This document shows positions 44,256-53,112 of a stretch of DNA of 64,000 nucleotides, piece by piece. The translations under genes were made by a program, and so were the position numbers. The stretch spans positions 186,001-250,000 of the forward strand of contig NZ_BBOJ01000010.1 of NCBI RefSeq assembly GCF_000974445.1, in the 5' to 3' direction. Origin of the DNA: Lentzea aerocolonigenes. Its GTDB lineage: Bacteria > Actinomycetota > Actinomycetes > Mycobacteriales > Pseudonocardiaceae. The notes beneath the pieces were generated by a model. The model was given only the letters and a program-made list of their open reading frames with translations, was not told where the DNA came from and searched no databases. Numbering within the stretch: the stretch's first letter is position 1; every line of letters begins with the position of its first letter.

Positions 44256-46493
44256 TTACCGGTCCTCCTTCAAGCTGTTGATCACTTGCTGACGCAGCTG
44301 TGTCGCGGTGGGCTCGTTGTTGCCGTTGAGTAGCTCGGCGGCGGCCGACCACGCCTGGTGGGCGGCATGCTGGTTGCCGCGGTCGGCTTGCAGATCACCG
44401 ATACGGCTGTGGACGTGGGCCTGACTCCACATATCGCCGACATGGCTGAAGGTTTCGAGGGCGTCGCCCAGGTGCCGTAGCGCGATGTCGTACTCGCCGG
44501 TGGACTCGCCGAGCCCGGCGAGCAGAAGGGACGCACATCCCGACGACATAAAGTCCTGCCCGTCGTCGAGTGTCTTGCGGACGAGTGCGAGCAGCTCCCG
44601 TGCTTCGGCGATCGCACCGAGCGCGGCCCGCGCCATCGCAAGGTGTGCGGTAGCGACAGCGTGCTCCCACTGATCGTCGGCGTCGTCGCTGATCCGACGG
44701 GCGGTCTCGCACTGCTCGATCGCGCTGTCGTAGTCGCCGAGCTGACAGTGAGCCCGTCCGAGGCCGACATGGCAAGCGGCGATACCGCTGCGATCGTCCA
44801 ACTCGGCGCGGATGGTCATCGCCTCCCGGTACAGCGTGATCGACGAGGCGGCGTCGCCCGCGTCAATGCCGGCATCACCCAGCGTCTCCAGCATCCACGC
44901 CTCGGCGTCGCGGTGCCCACCCTGGAGCGCCATGGCGAGCGCGTCCTTGAGCGCTGGGACCCACCAGGACCAGGCGCGGCGATGGAAGAGCATCTCGTTG
45001 ATCACCACCGGCAGGTAGGCGACGGTGGTGATGCCCCATTGCGCGCCGAGCCGCACCAGCCGGACGAGCAGCCGCAGCTCCTCTTCGAACCAGCGGAGGG
45101 CATCGGCTGACCGACGGAATGTCAACGTTGTCAACTTGTCGCGCGGCAGGTCGAGCGGCCGTCTTGGCCGGGAGGGCCACAGCAGCCGTGTCGCCGCCGC
45201 TCCGGTGCTTAGGCAGGAGTCGATGAGCCGCTCGAGCGCGGCGACGTTGTCCTCGCGTGAGTTGTGCTCGAGGGCGAGTTCGTGGGCGTAGGAGCGGACG
45301 AGGTCGTGCATCACGAACTCGTCCTTCGGGGTCAGCTCGATCAGATGCACGCTGGCCAGCGCGGACAGGTAGCCCAGCGCGAATTCCGGCGGGAGCTCGG
45401 TGAGGGCGGCGGCGGCCTCGATGCGGATGGGCCCGCCGGGGTGCAGCCCGAACAGCCGGAACGTGGCCGCCATCTTGGGTGGCAGCCCGTCGTGGGAGTA
45501 GGACAGCACCGTCCGCACCGCAAGGTTGTCGTCGACGGCGAACACGTCGAGTGGCTGACGCCGGGTGAGCTCGTCGGCCAGTGCGCTCAACGGCGTGTTG
45601 CGCTTGAGGTTGGCGCGTTCCGCCGCGATGCGCAGTGCGAGCGGGAGCCGTCCAGCTCGGTCGGCGATGACACGCGCCGCGGCAGGATCGACGTCGAGCC
45701 GCGGGCCGACCACCGACCGAAGCAGTTCGTGCGCCTCGTCGGCGCTCATGGGCGGCACGGTGAGGCGAACGGCGCCCTCGTGCACGACCGCGCTGGACAA
45801 CTGGTTGCGGCTGGTGATCAACGCGAGTGACGTCGCCGAGCCCGGCAGCAGCGGACGGATCTGCTCGGCGTCGAACGCGTTGTCCAGCACCACCAAGGTG
45901 CGGGTGCCCTCCAGCAGAGTGCGGTACAGGGCCGCTCGTGCGCTGAGATCAGTCGGGATCTCCGATGGTGTGACACCGAGCGAGAACAGGAACGCGCCGA
46001 GCACGACCGCGGGATCTTCAGGTGGGCCTGCGGCGTAGCCGCGCAGGTCGGTGAACAGCACGCCGTCCGGGAAGTCCGAGGCGATCTCGTGTGCCCAAGT
46101 GACCGCGAACGCGGTCTTGCCCACGCCGGCCGAGCCGTCAAGGGCGATGACACCCGCGTGCACGGCCAGCGCGGCGCGCGCTTCGGCGAGTACGTCGTGG
46201 CGGGGCACGAAGCCTCGCACGGCCGCCGGCAGCTGTGCTGGGCGCGGCCGGTCGCGTGTCGTCCGGGCGCGAGGGATAGGCACGACCAGTTCGGCGAGGC
46301 TGCCATCGGCTCCCAATGCCTCGTCGATCGCCGCCGCGATCTCCGGGCTGGGCATGCCGCGGTTGTGCTCGAGGTTGCCGAGGTAGCTCCTGCTGACCAT
46401 GGACTCATCGGCGAGCTGGCGCAGCGACTTTTTGCGTTTGTCGCGCAGCAGTCGCATTTGCTCACCGAACGTTCTGGTTGGTTGTGCGGCCAT
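44256..46493 (-). CDS. AfsR-like regulator: HTH, NB-ARC ATPase, TPR
   Basis: 745 residues. XRE HTH at about 5-60 (MRLLRDKRKKSLRQLADES), NB-ARC with Walker A DGSAGVGKTAFAV near 121 and LVVLDNAFDAEQI, SRNQLSS sensor, then a winged-helix region and TPR repeats from about 450. STAND-type regulators use ATP binding to switch transcription, usually on a ligand. It directly precedes the flavoprotein gene and is divergent from the Tad operon; tandem GGTGTCTTCTG repeats lie in its upstream region. Confidence 0.85.
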   Translation of the reverse strand: MAAQPTRTFGEQMRLLRDKRKKSLRQLADESMVSRSYLGNLEHNRGMPSPEIAAAIDEALGADGSLAELVVPIPRARTTRDRPRPAQLPAAVRGFVPRHDVLAEARAALAVHAGVIALDGSAGVGKTAFAVTWAHEIASDFPDGVLFTDLRGYAAGPPEDPAVVLGAFLFSLGVTPSEIPTDLSARAALYRTLLEGTRTLVVLDNAFDAEQIRPLLPGSATSLALITSRNQLSSAVVHEGAVRLTVPPMSADEAHELLRSVVGPRLDVDPAAARVIADRAGRLPLALRIAAERANLKRNTPLSALADELTRRQPLDVFAVDDNLAVRTVLSYSHDGLPPKMAATFRLFGLHPGGPIRIEAAAALTELPPEFALGYLSALASVHLIELTPKDEFVMHDLVRSYAHELALEHNSREDNVAALERLIDSCLSTGAAATRLLWPSRPRRPLDLPRDKLTTLTFRRSADALRWFEEELRLLVRLVRLGAQWGITTVAYLPVVINEMLFHRRAWSWWVPALKDALAMALQGGHRDAEAWMLETLGDAGIDAGDAASSITLYREAMTIRAELDDRSGIAACHVGLGRAHCQLGDYDSAIEQCETARRISDDADDQWEHAVATAHLAMARAALGAIAEARELLALVRKTLDDGQDFMSSGCASLLLAGLGESTGEYDIALRHLGDALETFSHVGDMWSQAHVHSRIGDLQADRGNQHAAHQAWSAAAELLNGNNEPTATQLRQQVINSLKEDR

Positions 46494-46525
46494 ATTCCTT
46501 TCTCCACCCCTGGTCGTTTGGATGT

Positions 46526-46560
46526 GGTGTCTTCTGGTGTCTTCTGTTCAGCTGAAGACA
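46526..46560. promoter_or_regulatory. Tandem and inverted GTCTTCTG motifs
   Basis: GGTGTCTTCTG is present twice in tandem with a 10-base period (46526-46536, 46536-46546), followed by the inverted copy TGAAGACA at 46553-46560. The site is in the divergent region between the NB-ARC regulator (start 46493) and the Tad operon (start 46784), so it could control either. The same motif stands before the DUF6355-like gene. Confidence 0.5.
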
Positions 46561-46783
46561 GCTACCCCCTAGCGATTCCCCCTCGAACCTGTCAACACTG
46601 GTCGTGTTCAACCGACTACACATGGTTGGAAACAGCAGGTCCAAGGAGGTGAGGGTATGCGGAACACTCGTTGCTTCGTCACGCATTCCGAGCAACCAGG
46701 CATAGGAAGTCACCCGGTCGAACGACGACTTTCGTCGATCATCCGAGGCGAATTCGCATTCCGCGCTCGCCATGGGAGGAGCA

Positions 46784-47428
46784 ATGTCGCTCTGGCTGAC
46801 CTATGGCCTTCTCGGCGCGATTGCGGGCCCAGTCGTCACCGTTGTTGGCAGTTGTGTGGCACTGCGCGAACCGCTGTCCTGGAGCCTGGCCGTCCGAGGC
46901 GACCCGGTGGCGATGCTCGCGGCCAGTGCGCTGCTGAGTGTCGTGCTGGTCGAGGTGGCCGAGCGGCGGCCCGCGGCAGCGGGCGCGGTCTCGTGGCTTG
47001 TGATCTTGGGCTTGCTGCTCACGCTGATCGACTGGGCGTGTCACCGGCTTCCCCAGGTCCTCGTCGGCACGCTGCTCGGCGGTGGCCTGATCCAGCTCGG
47101 TCTCTCTGCACTAGTCCAGCCCGACGGTGCCGGACGTGTGCTGCGGGCCGTCTGTGCTCTCGCGGTGGTCTTCGCGGTCGCGGTAACGATGGCGTTGGTG
47201 TCCCCGCAGGGGTGGGGTGCCGGGGACGTCACGCTGGCGGCCACGGTCGCGTTCTTCCTCGGCTGGTTCAGCTGGTGGCACGTGGTCATCGGGCTGGGCC
47301 TGGCGCTCATGCTCGGCGCAGTCACCTTCGGAGTGTTGCGCCTGATCGGGGTCTATCGGCGCGGGCTGCTGATTCCCTTCGGGCCAGCGCTGATCTTCGC
47401 ACCGGTCTGCACGATCCTGCTGAGGTAG
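46784..47428 (+). CDS. Prepilin peptidase (TadV/CpaA-like)
   Basis: 214 residues from ATG 46784, which has GGAGG four bases upstream; an ATG four codons earlier lacks one. Six or seven membrane helices. The two catalytic Asp motifs of A24 peptidases are present: LIDWACHRLP near 82 and GAGD near 145. It would cleave the leader of the Flp-like pilin and TadE-like proteins encoded downstream. First gene of the pilus cluster. Confidence 0.8.
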   Translation: MSLWLTYGLLGAIAGPVVTVVGSCVALREPLSWSLAVRGDPVAMLAASALLSVVLVEVAERRPAAAGAVSWLVILGLLLTLIDWACHRLPQVLVGTLLGGGLIQLGLSALVQPDGAGRVLRAVCALAVVFAVAVTMALVSPQGWGAGDVTLAATVAFFLGWFSWWHVVIGLGLALMLGAVTFGVLRLIGVYRRGLLIPFGPALIFAPVCTILLR

Positions 47429-47666
47429 CGGACTCCGCCGGACGCACCAAACCCGCAGAGAAGAAAGCTTCCATGATCCCGCACGGAGCACGGGCGACAC
47501 CGCAACATGAGCTCGCGTTGTGCACTCCTGTCGCACTCGCCGCACTCCCCAACAACTTGCGCCCAGACACCCGCTTCGCCCTGGGCGCGCCGGCCGAGGT
47601 GGACCCCATCCCCCCTTCGGGGTTCACCTCGGCACCACTGCTCACGTTCCCGGTTTGGAGGCCGCG

Positions 47667-48212
47667 GTGAACCTCACGAAGAAGGCTTTGGCCGCAGCAG
47701 GTGCGGTGCTCCTGCTCGGCGCGTGCGACACACCGGTCGCCACCACGACCAATGCGCCCGTACCAACTCAAACACCGTCCTCTGTGGCCTCGGCCGCCGA
47801 TGTTGCTCGCGACAAAGCCCTTGCCGCGTATAAACAGATGTGGGGCGACTTCACCGCCGCTGGCAAGACCTCGGATTGGCAGTCCCCTGGATTGCGCCAG
47901 CACGCAACGGGCATCGCCTTGGACAAGCTCTCCCAGAGCTTGTACGGCGACGACTACCGAGGCCTTGTCACCAAAGGCAATCCGATCCTGAACCCGTCCG
48001 TGGCCACAGCGGAACCATCGAATGATCCGAAGACGATCGTCATCACCGACTGCGGCGACTCGACGAACTGGCTGAAGTATCGCAAGGACAACGGTGCGCT
48101 TGCCGACGACAAGCCTGGTGGCCGCCACCTGATCAACTCCACCGTGGAGAAACAAGCCGACGGGTCGTGGAAGGTGTCCGACTACGGCGTGCACGACGTG
48201 GGGTCGTGTTGA
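47667..48212 (+). CDS. Lipoprotein in Tad cluster
   Basis: 181 residues from GTG 47667 (GGAGG upstream). Signal peptide with lipobox LLGAC near residues 15-19. The mature region is soluble and unrecognised, resembling actinobacterial lipoproteins of about 150-180 residues found in Tad loci. The preceding 238 bases after the peptidase gene hold no gene. Confidence 0.7.
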   Translation: MNLTKKALAAAGAVLLLGACDTPVATTTNAPVPTQTPSSVASAADVARDKALAAYKQMWGDFTAAGKTSDWQSPGLRQHATGIALDKLSQSLYGDDYRGLVTKGNPILNPSVATAEPSNDPKTIVITDCGDSTNWLKYRKDNGALADDKPGGRHLINSTVEKQADGSWKVSDYGVHDVGSC

Positions 48213-48215
48213 GCC

Positions 48216-49070
48216 ATGCGACGCATACTCATCGCCACGGTGGCTGGACTCGGCGCAGTGTTGGTGAACTTGCCCGAGCCGGCTCACGCCGACAACGGCT
48301 GGGGCAACACAACATGCAGCCAAGCTCCTTCGCCTGACTGCAACGTCGTTGCCGGAAACCGGCCCAACCGCCCGGCAATCGACCCCCAGCCCACGCGGCC
48401 CGGAGTGAACGACGGTGCCGACCACTCCGACGGCGAGTTCGGCTGCCGCTACGTGCCGGTGGACTATCCCGCACCGAGCGGGCCAGTGCCGGAACCTGGC
48501 GGCTGGTTCATGGTGTTGTGCAGTCCCGACGGCAAGGACCCGGACTCGCACGGTCCGGTGTGGGTTCCGGCCGGCGCGACCGCACCGACGGTGAGCCCGG
48601 AGCAGGTCGCACAGACGGCACGCAAACAGCTGCAGCTGCCGTCCCCGTCCATCGCCGCGAGCCCGTCCGGTACGCAGCTGGTGCGGGTGCCGACGTGGCT
48701 GTGGTTGTCTGGTGGTTGGTCGCAGTCGTCCGCGACCGCGTCGGTTCCGGGTGTGTCGGTGACGGCGACCGCGTCGCCGGTGGCGGTGAGCTGGTCGATG
48801 GGCGACGGGCACACCGTGACCTGCAGTGGACCTGGCACCCCGTATCAGGCCGGCGGGGACCCTAAAGCGAGCTCGCCGGACTGCGGGCACACCTATCTCC
48901 GGTCCTCCGCCCGCGAACCTGCACAGGTGTTCGCCGTGTCGGCGACCGTGCGGTGGACGGTCACGTGGTCCGGCGCCGGTCAAACCGGCACCTTCCCGGA
49001 CCTGACCACCACGAGCACCGCGACGTTCCGGGTCGCCGAGTCACACGCCCTGAACAACGCGACCCGCTGA
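48216..49070 (+). CDS. Secreted protein in Tad cluster
   Basis: 284 residues, three bases after the lipoprotein gene. Sec signal peptide (MRRILIATVAGLGAVLVNLP, cleavage after AHA near residue 25). Pro-rich N-terminal half; C-terminal half has beta-sandwich-like strands with three Cys (TVTCSGPG, DCGHTY). No transmembrane anchor. Possibly a surface or pilus-associated component; family not recognised. Confidence 0.65.
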   Translation: MRRILIATVAGLGAVLVNLPEPAHADNGWGNTTCSQAPSPDCNVVAGNRPNRPAIDPQPTRPGVNDGADHSDGEFGCRYVPVDYPAPSGPVPEPGGWFMVLCSPDGKDPDSHGPVWVPAGATAPTVSPEQVAQTARKQLQLPSPSIAASPSGTQLVRVPTWLWLSGGWSQSSATASVPGVSVTATASPVAVSWSMGDGHTVTCSGPGTPYQAGGDPKASSPDCGHTYLRSSAREPAQVFAVSATVRWTVTWSGAGQTGTFPDLTTTSTATFRVAESHALNNATR

Positions 49071-49157
49071 CACCCAACTGCACCGCCCATCCGGCAACCG
49101 CTCGCTGACCTTCGTTCACGACGCGGCGCACTACACCCATGCCTTGTGGAGGTCGAC

Positions 49158-49859
49158 ATGGACACCTCGGTCACCAACCAGAACGCCGTGAATCCATCCA
49201 CATCAGACAGTGGAATGTGGATGAGCGACAAGCAACGCAGCATCTCGCGCCTGCGTGGCAGGCGACGAAGTCGGCCTTACCTGGTGCTGGGGCTGCTGCT
49301 CCCAGCGTTGTGCGCGGGTGCGTTCCTGTGGATCTCGCTCGCCACGGACGATCACCGGCCGGTGCTGGCGCTCGCTCGCGAGGTCACAGTCGGGCACGTG
49401 GTGACGGCGCAGGATCTGCGCAGTGTCAGGGTCGAGGTCGATCCGGGCGTGCTCGTCGTGGACGCCGGGCAGACGGCGGGCGTCGTGGGTAAGACGATGT
49501 CGGTGAGCTTGCCCGCAGGCGCGTTGCTCACCCCGGACGCGGTGGATGCCCCTGCGATCCCTGTGTCGGGGCAGGCGATCGTGTCGTTGGCGCTCAAGGC
49601 CGGGCAGTTCCCCGCCGAGGTCGGGCAGGGAGCGCGGGTGGCCGTGGTGTTCGTCTCCGGCGGCACGAGCGGGGCAGTGCCGCATGCCTCGGCCCCGGAG
49701 AGCGGCACATGGCGGGGTGTGGTGACGAGCGTGGCGATGCCGCCCAGCGAGCAGGTCACGGTGGTGTCGGTGCAACTCGCCGAAGCCGCCGCCGGCCAGG
49801 TGGCCGCGGTGCCGGTCGGTCAGCTGTCGCTGGTGCTGGTGGCGGGAGGTGGCCGGTGA
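49158..49859 (+). CDS. SAF-domain protein (RcpC/CpaB-like)
   Basis: 233 residues from ATG 49158 with GGAGG upstream. A single N-terminal membrane helix (about 38-60) precedes the SAF domain (VLALAREVTVGHVVTAQDLR, LPAGALLTPDAV). In Tad systems RcpC/CpaB acts in pilus assembly outside the cytoplasm. Its stop overlaps the next start (TGATG). Confidence 0.75.
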   Translation: MDTSVTNQNAVNPSTSDSGMWMSDKQRSISRLRGRRRSRPYLVLGLLLPALCAGAFLWISLATDDHRPVLALAREVTVGHVVTAQDLRSVRVEVDPGVLVVDAGQTAGVVGKTMSVSLPAGALLTPDAVDAPAIPVSGQAIVSLALKAGQFPAEVGQGARVAVVFVSGGTSGAVPHASAPESGTWRGVVTSVAMPPSEQVTVVSVQLAEAAAGQVAAVPVGQLSLVLVAGGGR

Positions 49860-50716
49860 TGCTCATCGCCGTTGTCAGCTTCAAAGGCTCGCCCGGCGTG
49901 ACGACCTTGTCCCTGGCACTCGCCGCACAGTGGCCAGGCCCCGTACGGGCAGTGCTGGTCGAGGCGGATCCGTCCGGAGGCGATATCGCGACGCGGTTCT
50001 GCCTCCCTTCCTCGCCCGGTCTGCTCAGCCTCGCCGCAGCCGCACGGGGCAGTACCGACCCTGGGTTGCTGTGGCAGCACACCCAAGCGCTGCCAGGAGG
50101 TCTGCCCGTGGTCACCGCGCCACCGGACGCGGACCTCACCCGCGGTGCCTTGCTCACCCTCACCTCTGGTTCACCCGCTGCTGCGAGTGTCGTGCGTGCC
50201 AGCGCCGGCAGGGCGGGTGTGGTGGTGATCGCCGACTGCGGCCGGGTTGATCACGCCTCCGCAGCGTTGAGCGTCGTGCGCGAGGCCGACGCCTTGGTAC
50301 TGCTCACCGGCGCCCGCGCTGACGATCTCGCGCACCTGGCCCGCAGCCTGCCCACGGCCGGTAGCTGGACGCCCCGGCCGGTGCTGTTGCTGGCCGGGGA
50401 CGGCTACTCCACCGCGGACGTCGGACGAGAGCTCGGCGTGATGCCGATGGGCCGCGTCCCGCACGACCCGCGCGGCGCTGCTGTCCTATGTGGACGGCCA
50501 CCGCGATCGCGGTGGCGCGGTAGCCGACCGTCGCACTCCGCGCTGGGCCGGTTCGCACACAAGCTCGCCGCCGGACTGGCACAGAGAGTCGTCGTGGCGC
50601 CCCACCTCAGCCTCATCAACGGTGCCAGCGCCGGGAACGAACTCCCTCGCACACCAGGACTTCCCGTAGAGGGCCGGCCGGGTGACTACCAGCTCTCGTG
50701 GAAGGGAGCGTTGTGA
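49859..50716 (+). CDS. TadZ/CpaE-like MinD-type ATPase
   Basis: 285 residues from ATG 49859; GTG 49856 is an alternative. ParA/MinD fold with a deviant Walker A (FKGSPGVTTLSL) in which the usual GK(T/S) lysine is Val, then VLVEADPSGGDIATRF and VVVIADCGRVDHAS. TadZ proteins with altered P-loops localise the pilus machine. Overlaps the SAF gene and the TadA gene (TGATG on both sides). Confidence 0.75.
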   Translation: MLIAVVSFKGSPGVTTLSLALAAQWPGPVRAVLVEADPSGGDIATRFCLPSSPGLLSLAAAARGSTDPGLLWQHTQALPGGLPVVTAPPDADLTRGALLTLTSGSPAAASVVRASAGRAGVVVIADCGRVDHASAALSVVREADALVLLTGARADDLAHLARSLPTAGSWTPRPVLLLAGDGYSTADVGRELGVMPMGRVPHDPRGAAVLCGRPPRSRWRGSRPSHSALGRFAHKLAAGLAQRVVVAPHLSLINGASAGNELPRTPGLPVEGRPGDYQLSWKGAL

Positions 50717-52206
50717 TGACCCATCCCGTGAACGGGCATCTGCGGCAGGTGCCGCCGCTGCCACGTCAGGAGCCCTGGCCGCCACCCCAACAGCCCGGCA
50801 CCAGCCGCACCTGGAATGCCACAACTGCGGGTAATCCGCCTGCTGAGGAGTCGGTCGGTGCCGCCGATGACGTTGATGTTGTTGCGCGTGACGGCCTTAG
50901 GCAGCACCTGCGCGTCGTGCTGGCCGACGAGCTACCCGGTCAGGTCGCTGCTCACGAGAAACGCAGCGGCACCGTGATGAGCTCGTCGGACCGCCGCTCG
51001 CTGGGCGAGGCGATCCTGGCGGACGCGGCGTTGCGGCACAGCGAGCGGGAACTCGCGGCCAACCGGTTCCTGGTCGCACCAGGTGTGGAGCGGCAGGTGG
51101 TCGTCGAGGTGCTCAACGAGATGTTTGGCATGGCGGGTTTGCAGCCGCTGCTGGACGACCCGACGATCGAGACGATCAACGCCAACCGTTTCGACCGCGT
51201 GATCGTGCAGCACACCGATGGCCGCCGGGAGCACGTCGCGCCGATCGCCGCGTCCAACGACGAACTCACCGATCTGGTCCGGCTGCTCGCCGCGCGGGCG
51301 TCCAGCCAGGAACGGCGGTTCGATCACGGTTCCCCTGCGGTCAACCTGCAACTGCCGGGCGGCGAGCGATTGTTCGCGGTGATGGGGCTGACCGCGAACG
51401 GAGTGACCTCACTGTCGATCCGTCGGCACGGATACCTCACCGCCACCCTGCCCCAGCTACGCGAACGCGGCACCATAGACACCGGGCTGCGAGAGTTCCT
51501 GCGCGCGCTCGTACGCGCCCGCAAGAACATCCTGATCACCGGCGGAGCCGCAGCGGGCAAGACGACCATGTTGCGCGCCTTGGCTTCCGAGATGGATCCG
51601 CTGGAGCGGATCATCACCATCGAGGACGCCTTCGAGCTCGGGCTCGAGCGCGATCCGAACATCCACGCCGACGTGACGGCGCTGCAAGCGCGCGAACCGA
51701 ACGTGGAGGGCGAGGGAGCGGTCTCGCAGGCCGAGCTGGTGCGGTGGGGACTGCGGATGTCCCCGGACCGGGTCATCGTCGGTGAGATCCGCGGGCCCGA
51801 GGTCATCCCGATGTGCAACGCCATGTCGCAAGGCAACGACGGATCCATGGCCACCCTGCACGCCTCCAGCTCCCGCATCGCCTTCACCCGCCTGGCCTCC
51901 TACGCCGCACAAGGTGCCGAGCGGCTGTCGCTGGAAGCCACCGCGCTCCTGGTCGCCAGCGCGGTGCACTTCGTGGTGCACCTGGGCCGCGGCGCCGACA
52001 AGATGACCCGTGTCGTGTCGTCTGTCCGCGAAATCGTCGACGCCGACGGGCCCCAGGTCGTCTCCAACGAGGTCTACCGGCCCGGACGCGACGGCCGAGC
52101 CCACCCGGTGCCCGGCGCGCTGCGCACGGACACGCTCGAGGAGCTCGCCGCAGCCGGGCTCGACCCTGTCGTGCTCGATCAGCCCGACGGGTGGTGGCCA
52201 CGATGA
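50716..52206 (+). CDS. tadA: Pilus assembly ATPase TadA/CpaF
   Basis: 496 residues from ATG 50716 (GGGAG upstream, TGATG overlap). After about 90 variable residues comes the secretion ATPase core: Walker A ITGGAAAGKTTMLRAL near 275, TIEDAFELGL, RMSPDRVIVGEIRGPE, and GNDGSMATLHASSS. It powers extension of the Flp-type pilus from the cytoplasmic side of the membrane. Confidence 0.9.
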   Translation: MTHPVNGHLRQVPPLPRQEPWPPPQQPGTSRTWNATTAGNPPAEESVGAADDVDVVARDGLRQHLRVVLADELPGQVAAHEKRSGTVMSSSDRRSLGEAILADAALRHSERELAANRFLVAPGVERQVVVEVLNEMFGMAGLQPLLDDPTIETINANRFDRVIVQHTDGRREHVAPIAASNDELTDLVRLLAARASSQERRFDHGSPAVNLQLPGGERLFAVMGLTANGVTSLSIRRHGYLTATLPQLRERGTIDTGLREFLRALVRARKNILITGGAAAGKTTMLRALASEMDPLERIITIEDAFELGLERDPNIHADVTALQAREPNVEGEGAVSQAELVRWGLRMSPDRVIVGEIRGPEVIPMCNAMSQGNDGSMATLHASSSRIAFTRLASYAAQGAERLSLEATALLVASAVHFVVHLGRGADKMTRVVSSVREIVDADGPQVVSNEVYRPGRDGRAHPVPGALRTDTLEELAAAGLDPVVLDQPDGWWPR

Positions 52207-53111
52207 ACGTCTCCTTCGGCACCGCACAGGGACTCGCGGTCCTGCTTGGCCTTGGTACCGGACTGGGAATGTGGTTGTTCGTCCTCGGCTGGCGAGGTGC
52301 CGAACAGCGGCCCCGCCAGCGGTGGGTGCGATCGCGCAGCGGCGAACGGCGTCCGCGCATCGGAATCCGGCTCGGTGTCGCGTTCGCGGTCGGTGTGGCG
52401 GCTGGGGTGGCGACCGGCTGGCTGGCCGGCGCGGTCCTAGCCGGGCTGGCCTGCTGGGCGCTGCCGCGTGTCCTGGGCTGCGACCCGGAGCACGAACACC
52501 GGGTCGCGCGGGTCGAAGCGATCGCCACCTGGACCGAGATGCTGCGCGACACCCTGTCCGCCGCATCCGGCCTTGAGCAAGCGATCCTGGCCACCGCGCC
52601 GCTAGCGCCAGTCTCAATCCGCGGCCAGCTCGAAGGCCTGGCACGTCGCCTCGAGAACGGGGAACGGCTCGCGCCGTCGCTGCGCTGGCTGGCGGGCGAG
52701 CTCGCGGACGCGACCGGCGATCTGGTGATCGCCGCACTGGTGAAAGCCTCCGAGCAACAGGCCCGCCAGCTCGGCGAGCTACTCGGCGCGCTCGCCCAGA
52801 CCGCACGCGAACAGGTGTCGATGCGGATGCGGGTAGAGGCCGGTCGAGCGCGCACACGCACGTCGGTGCGGGTGATTGTGGGCACCACGCTGGTGTTCGC
52901 GGTGGCCGTGGTCCTGCTCAACCGCCCCTACTTGTCGGCCTACGACTCCGCGACCGGACAAGTGGTGCTCCTGGGTATCGGAGTGCTGTTCGCCCTGGGA
53001 TTCGCTTGGCTGGCAAGGATTACCCGCGACGCGCCGTCGCCGCGGCTGCTCGACGCCGACCAAGGCCTGATGGGTGGGCCTGCCCGGCCGGTCGCCGGAA
53101 AGCAGGTGTGA
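52203..53111 (+). CDS. tadB: Pilus assembly membrane protein TadB
   Basis: 302 residues, start ATG 52203 overlapping the TadA stop (ATGA). Type II secretion F-domain (residues about 105-235: LRDTLSAASGLEQAIL, ARRLENGERLAPSLRWL) with membrane helices before and after it. Forms the inner-membrane platform with TadC. Confidence 0.85.
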   Translation: MNVSFGTAQGLAVLLGLGTGLGMWLFVLGWRGAEQRPRQRWVRSRSGERRPRIGIRLGVAFAVGVAAGVATGWLAGAVLAGLACWALPRVLGCDPEHEHRVARVEAIATWTEMLRDTLSAASGLEQAILATAPLAPVSIRGQLEGLARRLENGERLAPSLRWLAGELADATGDLVIAALVKASEQQARQLGELLGALAQTAREQVSMRMRVEAGRARTRTSVRVIVGTTLVFAVAVVLLNRPYLSAYDSATGQVVLLGIGVLFALGFAWLARITRDAPSPRLLDADQGLMGGPARPVAGKQV

Positions 53112-53112
53112 C

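Noticed and set aside
47322-48983. 553-codon minus-strand open frame
   Set aside because: Antisense to the prepilin peptidase, lipoprotein and secreted-protein genes; Arg/Gly-rich and unlike a natural protein.
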